Source: Candidatus Onthovicinus excrementipullorum (GTDB taxonomy: Bacteria > Bacillota > Clostridia > Oscillospirales > Acutalibacteraceae). From it: 64,000 nucleotides of DNA. Of the stretch, positions 56,070 to 64,000 are shown one piece after another; the first letter of the stretch is position 1; each line of letters starts with the position of its first letter. The notes below the pieces were generated by a model. That model saw only the letters and a list, made by a program, of their open reading frames with translations, made no database searches and was not told where the DNA came from. The stretch spans positions 30,464 through 94,463 of the forward strand of contig DVHG01000002.1 of assembly GCA_018712345.1 (NCBI GenBank). Reading direction: 5' to 3'. A program made the position numbers and the translations under genes.

Positions 56070-58520
56070 ATGAGAATTTATCAGAAAGACCGAAAGAATC
56101 CGGTCAGGCTCTTTGACGATCCGGCGGAGCTCACCGGGCTCAAGTGCGGGGCGGATTTTACCTTTGATGTGATGCGGGAGGAGTACTTCGTCGTTCAGCT
56201 GCTGCTGTGTGAGTGCTCCGGTGATTACGCGGTTTCCGTCTCCGGCATGGAGGGACGGGCCACCGTGTACAATACACAGGGGATCGATAAGTTCGGCCGG
56301 CCGTTCACCCGGAAATTCCACGCGGCCGCCGGGCAGATCAATCCGGTGTATATCGGCTTTGATTTTTCCGGCCTGCCGGCCGGGCAATATGAGGCATCGG
56401 TGCTGTTTGACGGCGCACAGCGGGAGACGGTTGCCCTGCATTTTCATGTATCCCAGGACGCTGTCCGGAATCACGGATACGAGGACCTGTGGAGGCTCTC
56501 CCGCCTCAACTGGCTCAACAGCACCCGGGCGCAGGACCATGCAGTAGTCCCGCCGTTCCTCCCCATCCGGACGGACGGCACGGAGATCGGTTTGCTGGGC
56601 CGAACGGTCACCCTCGGCCCGGACCTTCAGCTCCGCCAGGTGGAGAGCTTTTTTGATGAGGGCGTCTGCCTGCGAAATGAGCCGCAGCTCCGGCTGCTGA
56701 GGGCGCCGTCGTCTTTCCGGGTGGTGGGGGAGACGTTCACCTTTTCCGCTCCGGCGGTGAAAAATGATGGCGACTGTGCCATGCTCTCCGTAAAGGGGGA
56801 GAGCGAGCGGCTCACCGCAGACATCCGGCTGGAGGTCCGCTGCGAGGGGAAGCTCGAATATTTTATTGTGCTCACACCGCGGGAGGACTTTGACGCGCGC
56901 ACTGTGCTGAATGTCCCGTTTTCCGGGCAGGCGAGCGTTTACAATATGGGGCTGGGCAAGCGCGGCGGCTATTTTAAGGCGGTCGAGGTCCGGTGGGACG
57001 GCCTGCGCCATGACTGCCTGTACACCGGCACCGTCAATGCCGGGGCGATGATCCGGCTCAAGGCGGCGGATTACCGCACGCCGCTCGTCAACGTCTACTA
57101 TAAAAATCTGCCCATCCGGATCCCGGAGGATACGTGGGATAACCATGGCGCGGGAAGAATTGCGTCCACAAGCTCGCCGGAGGGGGCCGATTTTACGGCA
57201 GATGCGGGCAATATTCGCTACCGCGGCGGGGAAACATACACATTCCGGTACGAGGTCTTTCTCACCCCGTTCAAGCCGGTGGACTATCAGAAGCATTACG
57301 GCATACGGTACTATCAAAGCTATCACGTAGACGACCGCGAATACCGGCATCTGCGGCGGGCGGAAAAGGTAGGCTTGAACTATTTTAATGTCCACCACGG
57401 CAATTCCCTGCACCCGTATATCAACTACCCGTTTGTTGAGACGCGGCGGCTGAAAAAATTCATTGATACCGCCGCACAGAAGGGCATCGGCGTAAAGGTA
57501 TACTATACTGCGCGGGAGATGAGCAACCACACCGCGGAGCTCTTCTGCTACAAGGCGCTTGGGAATGAGATCATTTTCCAGCAGAAGGGGCAGGGGCTCG
57601 ATACATTTCAGGACCGCGCCTGGCTGCGCAAATACTTTGGAGAAAATATTATCCCCGCCTGGCAGGTCCACTATAAGAGCGGCCCGCATAAGGGGGATGA
57701 CGACATCGCCTTCATCATTCAGCCGGATTCCCGCCTTGAAAATTATTACATCGAGGGCCTCCAGTGGCTGGTGGGCCGCATGGGGATCAAAGGGATCTAT
57801 ATTGATGATACCTCCCTGGACGATGTGACGCTCCGACGGGCCCGGAAAATTCTCGACCGGACGGGCGGGCTGATCGATATGCACATGTGGAACCACGAGG
57901 AGGAACGCGCCGGGGACTGCGCCTGCATGAATATCTATACCAACATCCTCCCGTTTGTGGACAGCCTGTGGATCGGCGAGGGGTTTGACTGCCGCAGGCT
58001 CTCCCCGGACTATATCTTCACAGAGGTCAGCGGCCTGATGTACGGCAATATGAGTGAAATGCTCGAGGGCGGCGGCGATCCGTACGCGGGCATGCTCTAC
58101 GGTATGAACAACCGGTACGGCTGGCATGTTTTTAATGCGGACCGCATTTACAGGGTGTGGGACGATTTTGGCATTCAGGACGCGCGCATGCTCGGCTACT
58201 GGCACAGCGAGTGCCCCGTGCACACGGACAGCCCGGATGTCCTCGCCACTGTATATGAAAAAGAGGATGCCCTGCTGGTGGCTGTGTATAATTTTGCCGA
58301 ACAAAAGAAAAGGTTCCGCTATCAGCTTGATTTCGCCAGGATGCCGTTTGCCGCCTGTACGCTGGAAAAAATTCAGCTCCACTGGCGGGAGCGCCGCAGG
58401 ATTGCCCGGGCGACGCATCTGGACGGTGAAAACATTCTGCCCCCGCGCAGCGGTGTGATGTTCCTGCTGAAAAAAGCACAGGGGGAAACCGCCCGCCCGA
58501 TCGCCAACCATAAATTTTGA
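56070..58520 (+). CDS. Putative glycoside hydrolase-domain protein (DUF6067/GH123-like architecture, uncertain)
   Basis: N-terminal beta-rich region, then TIM-barrel-like YGIRYYQSYHVDDREYRHLRRAEKVGLNYFNVHHGNSLHPYINYPFVE...KGIYIDDTSLDDVTLRRARKIL...IDMHMWNHEEERAG. Confidence 0.65.
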   Translation: MRIYQKDRKNPVRLFDDPAELTGLKCGADFTFDVMREEYFVVQLLLCECSGDYAVSVSGMEGRATVYNTQGIDKFGRPFTRKFHAAAGQINPVYIGFDFSGLPAGQYEASVLFDGAQRETVALHFHVSQDAVRNHGYEDLWRLSRLNWLNSTRAQDHAVVPPFLPIRTDGTEIGLLGRTVTLGPDLQLRQVESFFDEGVCLRNEPQLRLLRAPSSFRVVGETFTFSAPAVKNDGDCAMLSVKGESERLTADIRLEVRCEGKLEYFIVLTPREDFDARTVLNVPFSGQASVYNMGLGKRGGYFKAVEVRWDGLRHDCLYTGTVNAGAMIRLKAADYRTPLVNVYYKNLPIRIPEDTWDNHGAGRIASTSSPEGADFTADAGNIRYRGGETYTFRYEVFLTPFKPVDYQKHYGIRYYQSYHVDDREYRHLRRAEKVGLNYFNVHHGNSLHPYINYPFVETRRLKKFIDTAAQKGIGVKVYYTAREMSNHTAELFCYKALGNEIIFQQKGQGLDTFQDRAWLRKYFGENIIPAWQVHYKSGPHKGDDDIAFIIQPDSRLENYYIEGLQWLVGRMGIKGIYIDDTSLDDVTLRRARKILDRTGGLIDMHMWNHEEERAGDCACMNIYTNILPFVDSLWIGEGFDCRRLSPDYIFTEVSGLMYGNMSEMLEGGGDPYAGMLYGMNNRYGWHVFNADRIYRVWDDFGIQDARMLGYWHSECPVHTDSPDVLATVYEKEDALLVAVYNFAEQKKRFRYQLDFARMPFAACTLEKIQLHWRERRRIARATHLDGENILPPRSGVMFLLKKAQGETARPIANHKF

Positions 58521-58571
58521 CGTGCATCAGTAACCGCCGCCCCGCCGGGCCATACTAACGGCGAGGTGATT

Positions 58572-59873
58572 ATGATGAAATCAATCTGGTCGGCCGGCAC
58601 CGAGCTGCCGCGCTTTAAAAAGCTGGACCGGGATATCCGGACAGACGTGCTGGTCATCGGCGGCGGCATCACGGGTATTCTGTGCGCCTGGGCACTCGGG
58701 CAGAAGGGGGTCCGCTGTACGGTTGCCGAGGCAAGGCGTATCTGCTCCGGCGTGACCCAAAACACAACGGCGAAAATCACGGTACAGCACGGGCTGATCT
58801 ATGACAGGTTGATCCGCCGCTTCGGCTCTGAAAAAGCTGCCCTGTACCTGAAGGCCAATCAGAACGCACTTGAAAAATACCGGGAGGCCTGCGCGGGGAT
58901 CGACTGTTCCTTTGAGGAGAAGGACGCCTTTGTGTATACGCGGGAGCACCCGGATCGGATTGAGCGGGAGGTTCACGCCTATGGGGCGCTGGGCTATCCG
59001 GCGGATGCGTCTGGAAAATTATCCCTCCCCTTCCCAACGGCGGGTGCCGTACGGGTGCCGGGGCAGGCGCAGTTTGATCCGCTGCGCTTTCTCAGGGGGA
59101 TTGCAGGTCCGCTGGAAATCTACGAGGACACGCCTGTACTGGAAATGCTCTCCCCGCATCAGGCGCGTACGCCGGACGGCATAATTACGGCTAAAAAGAT
59201 TATCGCGGCCACGCATTTCCCCTTTATCAATAAGCACGGGTTCTACTTTCTCAAGCTGTATCAGGCGCGCTCCTATGTGCTGGCGCTGGAAAACGCCGCG
59301 GATGTGCAGGGAATGTATATTGATGAGGCACAGGGCGGGTTCTCCTTCCGCAATGCCGGCGGCCTGCTGCTGTTGGGCGGCGGCGGTCATCGGACGGGAA
59401 AGGCCGGCGGCGGATGGACCACCCTGCGGCAAGCCGCTGCGCAGTTTTATCCGCAGGCGTCGGAGACCTTTCACTGGGCCGCCCAGGACTGCATGGCACT
59501 CGACGGCGTCCCGTATATTGGGCGGTACGCGCCTACCACACCGGATTTTTATGTGGCGACGGGCTTTAACAAATGGGGTATGACCTCGGCCATGGCCGCT
59601 GCCCTGATCCTGCGCGATCTGATCTGCGGGGAGGAGAACCCCTGCGCGGCGGTATTTGATCCGTCCCGCAGCATCCTGCACCCGCAGCTGGCTGTGAATG
59701 CCTTTGAGACGGCGGTCGATTTCCTGACCCCCACCCTCCGGCGCTGCCCGCACCTGGGCTGCGCACTCAAGTGGAATCCGCAGGAGCACTCGTGGGACTG
59801 CCCTTGCCACGGCTCCCGGTTCAGCGAGAACGGGGTGCTGCTTGACAATCCGGCCACAGGGAACATGAAATAA
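58572..59873 (+). CDS. FAD-dependent oxidoreductase (DAO family) with C-terminal Rieske [2Fe-2S] domain
   Basis: DVLVIGGGITGILCAWALGQKGVRCTVAEA...; C-terminal CPHLGCALKWNPQEHSWDCPCHGSRFSENG. Confidence 0.93.
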   Translation: MMKSIWSAGTELPRFKKLDRDIRTDVLVIGGGITGILCAWALGQKGVRCTVAEARRICSGVTQNTTAKITVQHGLIYDRLIRRFGSEKAALYLKANQNALEKYREACAGIDCSFEEKDAFVYTREHPDRIEREVHAYGALGYPADASGKLSLPFPTAGAVRVPGQAQFDPLRFLRGIAGPLEIYEDTPVLEMLSPHQARTPDGIITAKKIIAATHFPFINKHGFYFLKLYQARSYVLALENAADVQGMYIDEAQGGFSFRNAGGLLLLGGGGHRTGKAGGGWTTLRQAAAQFYPQASETFHWAAQDCMALDGVPYIGRYAPTTPDFYVATGFNKWGMTSAMAAALILRDLICGEENPCAAVFDPSRSILHPQLAVNAFETAVDFLTPTLRRCPHLGCALKWNPQEHSWDCPCHGSRFSENGVLLDNPATGNMK

Positions 59874-59916
59874 AACCGGTCGGGCAGGGCGCCCAATCCC
59901 GGTACTGAATCCGTTT

Positions 59917-59946
59917 AAAAAGGCGAACCCACAGGGTTCGCCTTTT
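59917..59946. terminator. Bidirectional terminator between convergent genes
   Basis: AAAAGGCGAACCC-ACAG-GGTTCGCCTTTT. Confidence 0.85.
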
Positions 59947-60603
59947 CTATCCGATAATTTTCAGCAGCTGTGCAAAGCTGTCTGCACGGTAAGTTGCGCC
60001 GGCCTGCTTCAATTCCTGCACGCCGCCGTAGCCGAACGTCAGACCGATACTGTCCATCCCGGCGCCGCGGGCGCCCTCAATATCGTGCAGGCGGTCCCCG
60101 ATCATGACACACGATTCCAGCGGAACCGGTGTGCCCAGCGCCTGCTCCAGGCGAGCGTGCGCCGTCTCGATTACCTCGGCCTTTTTGGTACGTGAGCCAT
60201 CCAGGCAGCTGCCGCACACGGCGTCAAAACAGTCAGCAATCTTAAAGTGCTCCAAAATCTGCCGCGCAAACACCTCCGGCTTGGAGGTGGCCAGAGCGAT
60301 TGCCCTGTCCCGCGCTTTCAGTTCTGCCAGCAGTTCGGGCACGCCGGGAAGGAGCGCATTTTCCCAGATACCGCGGTCCGCAAAATACTCCCGGTATTTC
60401 CCTACGGCCTCCATGGCCTTTTCCCGGTCAAAGCCGTAAAACTGCATGAACGATTCATGCAGCGGCGGGCCGATAAAGGGGATCAGCTCCTCCAGCTCCG
60501 CATGGATGCCATACGAGTCAAGCGCATAGGCGACGGAGTTGGTGATGCCCTCTTTGGGGTCTGTCAGCGTCCCGTCCAGGTCAAAAAAGAGATACCGGTA
60601 CAT
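59947..60603 (-). CDS. HAD family hydrolase (phosphoglycolate phosphatase-like)
   Basis: YRYLFFDLDGTLTDPKEGITNSVAYAL...IALATSKPEVFARQILEHF...CVMIGDRLHDIEGARGAGMDSIGLTFGYG; start MYRYLFF at 60603. Confidence 0.94.
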   Translation of the reverse strand: MYRYLFFDLDGTLTDPKEGITNSVAYALDSYGIHAELEELIPFIGPPLHESFMQFYGFDREKAMEAVGKYREYFADRGIWENALLPGVPELLAELKARDRAIALATSKPEVFARQILEHFKIADCFDAVCGSCLDGSRTKKAEVIETAHARLEQALGTPVPLESCVMIGDRLHDIEGARGAGMDSIGLTFGYGGVQELKQAGATYRADSFAQLLKIIG

Positions 60604-60724
60604 AAAATCTCCCCCCGTTCTCCGCGATTGTACCACAGCAGGGGCACAATCACAAGTACCATTAGTGGATTTGGCAAATTGTTTTTTTACAAGAACAACT
60701 CCGCCACCGTCTCGCAATGGCACG

Positions 60725-60792
60725 AGAGGACAGAAAGTACGTCATTTGTCAGGCAGTTTGTCCGACTTGATCCACAGGTATTTCTGTCCTCT
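60725..60792. repeat. Inverted repeat at the edge of the AT-rich island
   Basis: AGAGGACAGAAA (60725-60736) and TTTCTGTCCTCT (60781-60792), perfect 12-bp arms, 44-nt spacer. Confidence 0.6.
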
Positions 60793-60822
60793 TGGTCGTA
60801 TGTGGGAACATATCATATTATT

Positions 60823-62619
60823 TTAATCATAAATTCCTTTTCCGAGACAACATTTTTTAAACTTCTTTCCGCTACCACAAGGGCATGGATCATTTCTTCC
60901 TACTTTTTTCTTCTTTATATCTGTACTTTTGATACCTGGATACTCATATGGAATACCATGTTTTTCAAAATATATTTTATCGATAAGGCTTGGACCATTA
61001 GGTGGGAAAAAAGCCGCACTATCTTTTATATGTTCCTTCAATTGCGAATCCAAAAAATATCCTTCTATAACATCCAGCTCGTCAGAAGATAAAACATTGA
61101 CGTGATTCTCTATTCGCCAAACAAGATAGTCAATAAAGTCCTGTGCCCCTTTATATAAGTATTTCAAAATTTCAATTATATTTTCAAAATCATGCCAATT
61201 ACACACCCACGGATACGGCTCATCTACATCTTTCTCTAATATTAACGATGTATTTACTGCCAGACCACCAAATTGATTCAGGGTAAGCACCAGTGGCAAT
61301 ATAGTTTTCCGTGAGATGTTTTGAATTTGAAATTTATTATTTTTATTCTCATACAAAACTACATTGTTTTGCCTTTCAATAAACTTTTTCAGGGTGATTG
61401 CCTGTGCATAGGCACCCCCAATCCCACTGTCCGAATGAAAATGATCAGTAATGCGCGTATATGCTTTTTGAGGATTAAAAAATGGCTCTCTAACTTTAGA
61501 AGCCTTTACCTCCGCTATCAAAATATAATCATGAAACTCAATTAATAGATCATGTTCTTTCGTTCCCCTCTCTTCACACACATTTGTATGATATATTGCC
61601 TGATCTCCAAAAACTCTTTTGAAATAGTCAAGAAATTGATTTTCCACAATTTCAGCTTTAATTTTTTTATATTTATCTGCAAATTTATTCTTCGGATTTT
61701 CCAAAACTTCAGTTATATAATTATAAATTGCATTTAATAAAAACTGTGGATGAACGATAAATAAAGTTTCTCCTTCATCAATCCAACAAAGCGGATGCTC
61801 CGCAAATGGATTTTTCCCATTATAATATAAAAAATCTCTTGCTTTTCTGTACAGCCCAAAAATAGTTAATAGCTTTTCTCCTTTTTCTTTTCCAAACTTT
61901 TCTCGTACCTTTGATGCCTTTATTGAATTTATTCCATCCATTGCATTTTGAAAATTATCCCTTGCCGGGCCTTGAGCGAATGCCATTAATCGCTCAAACT
62001 CTTTTTCAACATCAACTGCATAAGGATTAAAAGAATTCAAAAAATCTTTTAGATTGTTAATCGCATATATAGACGAATCCATCGCATCTTGAAATTCATC
62101 ACATATCAATTGATAAAAGGCAATATAATCCTCAACCCTTAGCCCTGTCAGATTTTCCAATTCTGAATCAAAAGGATTATACAGTATTCTAAGCAAATCA
62201 ACCGTTTGCTCTACATACCTTAATATCCCTGTATCAAAATAAGATATAAACGCCTCCATAGATACCAAATTTCGCTTTATATCATTAGGATCTGACGTCT
62301 TATCAATATCAAGAAAAGTTTTTATATATTCCAAGGTTATTTCTTGTACATCATTTTCTAATTCATTGTATATTCCACTTTCTTCATCTTGCGTAATGTG
62401 CCCATTACTTTTATCATCTGTACTCATAAGTAGACCGGCTAAGTAAGTGTATTGCTTCTGTGGCGAAATAAGTTCTGTTTTATTGAATATATCCGATTGT
62501 TCAGCAAAGTCTTCTGCCCCATTTGCAAAAGTAATAAAATGAATTCCAATCATCCCTAACAAATCACGTGTACCGATATTTTCCAGTTTATCTTTTAATA
62601 CTTTTATCTTTTCCTCCAT
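60823..62619 (-). CDS. Putative PD-(D/E)xK nuclease-like protein with C-terminal SEC-C zinc motif
   Basis: [26 protein letters not shown] (D...ExK core) and C-terminal [22 protein letters not shown]; start MEEKIK at 62619 with AGGAGA RBS. Confidence 0.75.
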   Translation of the reverse strand: MEEKIKVLKDKLENIGTRDLLGMIGIHFITFANGAEDFAEQSDIFNKTELISPQKQYTYLAGLLMSTDDKSNGHITQDEESGIYNELENDVQEITLEYIKTFLDIDKTSDPNDIKRNLVSMEAFISYFDTGILRYVEQTVDLLRILYNPFDSELENLTGLRVEDYIAFYQLICDEFQDAMDSSIYAINNLKDFLNSFNPYAVDVEKEFERLMAFAQGPARDNFQNAMDGINSIKASKVREKFGKEKGEKLLTIFGLYRKARDFLYYNGKNPFAEHPLCWIDEGETLFIVHPQFLLNAIYNYITEVLENPKNKFADKYKKIKAEIVENQFLDYFKRVFGDQAIYHTNVCEERGTKEHDLLIEFHDYILIAEVKASKVREPFFNPQKAYTRITDHFHSDSGIGGAYAQAITLKKFIERQNNVVLYENKNNKFQIQNISRKTILPLVLTLNQFGGLAVNTSLILEKDVDEPYPWVCNWHDFENIIEILKYLYKGAQDFIDYLVWRIENHVNVLSSDELDVIEGYFLDSQLKEHIKDSAAFFPPNGPSLIDKIYFEKHGIPYEYPGIKSTDIKKKKVGRNDPCPCGSGKKFKKCCLGKGIYD

Positions 62620-62692
62620 ATGTTTTCTCCTTGCCAATAACTACATATCTTATCTTCCTTTTTCAATGGAAACAGCAGTATGCCGGGATCAT

Positions 62693-63559
62693 TTATATTA
62701 CCTTGCTTCCAGCTTTCTGCTGATTTTCAAATGTACTCCAGATAAAATCAACAAATGTAATGCTACTTCCAACTGCCAGCTTCGCATGGCGTTCTTCCAG
62801 TCCTTGAAAAGATGCACTTTTCCCATGTCCGCTACCAAAGGGATTCCTGATCTCTGCCAACTTTGTCGGAATTGCCCTTAAATTTCCTAAAACGGCTTTT
62901 ATAGCATCTGCCCCCTGATCTGTCTCATGTATATTGGCTGGTAGCAAGCTCAATGCACTCATTACTTTATTGGTAAGCTGAGGTACATCGTCATTTTTAC
63001 TCCATTCAATACCTAACTCGTCCAAAATCGTTTTACAACAACTCTCTATAAGCTCTTTTGCAAGTCCAATAGCATTTGTTGGATTCGTTGACTGCATAGA
63101 AACCATTAACTCTATTTGCTGAGACATATATTCACTTGAAAATTTACCTTTCAAGTTATCGGCCGTTTTAGCAATAGCAGATGAACCGCCTTCCAATCTA
63201 TCTATAATAGTCTTACACTTTTTATAGATTCTTGCGTATCTTTCATCGTATCTTGAAATGCTACTTCCCCAATACAAATCATCCTCATAATTTTCATTGT
63301 ACTCATATTCCATATTCTCTTCATAATAGTGAAATAAATCAGAAAGCAACTTAAACCTATTCTCATCGGATGCACTATTCAAGTATGCTATAAGAGACTT
63401 TCCTTTTGAAAGACCATACTTCGCACATAACGCTTCTCCTATGCTGTTTGTTGTAAACACATCAAAATCATTAGTTGAGAAGTTTAGAACATATCCGCTT
63501 CTATTAAACAGCATCAGAAATGTTCCTTCTTCCTGTTTCGTTATTACGGCTCCTGTCAT
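62693..63559 (-). CDS. Abortive-infection C-terminal (Abi_C)-like / HEPN-like protein
   Basis: STNPTNAIGLAKELIESCCKTILDELG...LGNLRAIPTKLAEIRNPFGSGHGKSASFQGLEERHAKLAVGSSITFVDFIWSTFE; RNPFGSGH fits the R-x(4-6)-H HEPN-type motif. Confidence 0.8.
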   Translation of the reverse strand: MTGAVITKQEEGTFLMLFNRSGYVLNFSTNDFDVFTTNSIGEALCAKYGLSKGKSLIAYLNSASDENRFKLLSDLFHYYEENMEYEYNENYEDDLYWGSSISRYDERYARIYKKCKTIIDRLEGGSSAIAKTADNLKGKFSSEYMSQQIELMVSMQSTNPTNAIGLAKELIESCCKTILDELGIEWSKNDDVPQLTNKVMSALSLLPANIHETDQGADAIKAVLGNLRAIPTKLAEIRNPFGSGHGKSASFQGLEERHAKLAVGSSITFVDFIWSTFENQQKAGSKVI

Positions 63560-63575
63560 AATACACTTTCTCTCC

Positions 63576-63803
63576 TTATTTATTGCTACCTATTTTTATT
63601 TTATATCCATCCGGCAACACAAACGCCTGCTCATATCCAACATCCAACGCCTCTGCAATCTTCGCCATTTCCTCGGAGGATACGGTACCACGCTGCAGTT
63701 TTTTATTAAAATTCTGTGGAGTCTGTCCAATCCGTCTGCAAAGTTCCGCAAGGCTGATATTCATTCTGTCACACAATTCTCTGATCATATCCGATGTTGT
63801 CAT
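63576..63803 (-). CDS. XRE family HTH regulator
   Basis: MIRELCDRMNISLAELCRRIGQTPQNFNKKLQRGTVSSEEMAKIAEALDVGYEQAFVLPDG. Confidence 0.92.
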   Translation of the reverse strand: MTTSDMIRELCDRMNISLAELCRRIGQTPQNFNKKLQRGTVSSEEMAKIAEALDVGYEQAFVLPDGYKIKIGSNK

Positions 63804-63828
63804 TTTCCACCTCCATCAGCATAGTACA

Positions 63829-63857
63829 ATTATAAACCCTATGGTTGATAAGCACAA
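63829..63857 (-). promoter_or_regulatory. Promoter for the XRE/Abi_C/nuclease module (minus strand TTGTGC-17 nt-TATAAT)
   Basis: -10 TATAAT = 63834-63829, -35-like TTGTGC = 63857-63852, spacer 17; GGAGG before the ATG at 63803. Confidence 0.6.
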
Positions 63858-63887
63858 GCTACCTTCTTCAAAATTAACAGCCTATTA

Positions 63888-63922
63888 AAAAAGCACCTTG
63901 CAGCCATTTCAAAAGCCACAAG
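63888..63922 (-). terminator. Terminator for the gene entering from the right edge
   Basis: Minus strand GTGCCTTGTGGC-...-GCTGCAAGGTGC-TTTTTT; 12-bp stem using G-U pairs. Confidence 0.6.
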
Positions 63923-63943
63923 GCACCGCATTCATTCTATTAT

Positions 63944-64000
63944 TTACCTCTCCACATCCACCTTTGCCCCAGATTTGAACTCCACCTCAAACCGCTCATC
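63944..64000 (-). CDS. Partial CDS, C-terminus ...DERFEVEFKSGAKVDVER* (product unknown; possibly serine recombinase tail)
   Basis: Open frame from the window edge to TAA at 63944-63946, followed by a terminator-like hairpin. Confidence 0.5.
   Translation of the reverse strand, partial: DERFEVEFKSGAKVDVER

Noticed and set aside
55899-58511. 870-aa minus-strand ORF opposite the GH-like gene
   Set aside because: Shadow ORF; plus strand frame has coherent folded-protein composition and an ATG after a GGGGATG-type leader.
1-64000. CRISPR arrays
   Set aside because: No regularly spaced direct repeats found on reading; repeats present are isolated hairpins and palindromes.
1-64000. tRNA and rRNA genes
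   Set aside because: No cloverleaf-like GTTCGAATC-type arms or rRNA-like conserved blocks noticed in the intergenic gaps; a tRNAscan-SE run would be decisive.

Overview
The window is mostly a chromosomal backbone from a Gram-positive anaerobe-like (Firmicutes/Clostridia-type) genome. The left end is origin-proximal: parA-parB-rsmG-mnmG-mnmE with two parS sites. It is followed by PHP, U32 peptidase and zapA genes, then glgP and a GH13 enzyme, tex, secA, lgt, folD, an M16 peptidase pair, and a very large GT84/GH94-type protein. Two accessory modules stand out. (1) At 19.3-29.2 kb, a LacI-controlled operon combines D-allose/allulose-type enzymes (AlsE-like epimerase, AlsK-like ROK kinase, RpiB/AlsI-like isomerase) with a BMP/Nup-type nucleoside ABC transporter and two tandem nucleoside-hydrolase-like genes. 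The first hydrolase-like gene lacks the canonical catalytic DTDPGxDD motif. Two near-identical 20-bp operator palindromes control the module; one overlaps a consensus promoter. (2) At 60.8-63.9 kb, a visibly AT-rich minus-strand module encodes an XRE regulator, an Abi_C/HEPN-like protein (RNPFGSGH) and a PD-(D/E)xK-like nuclease with a C-terminal SEC-C zinc motif. It is a candidate uncharacterised anti-phage defence system. Other points of interest are a signal-less sialidase-like gene next to a GPH/MFS transporter with a long charged C-terminal extension, a non-coding repeat-like insertion that appears to have duplicated a terminator hairpin, and a second repeat-rich intergenic region. All product names come from reading the translations by eye; no searches were run.
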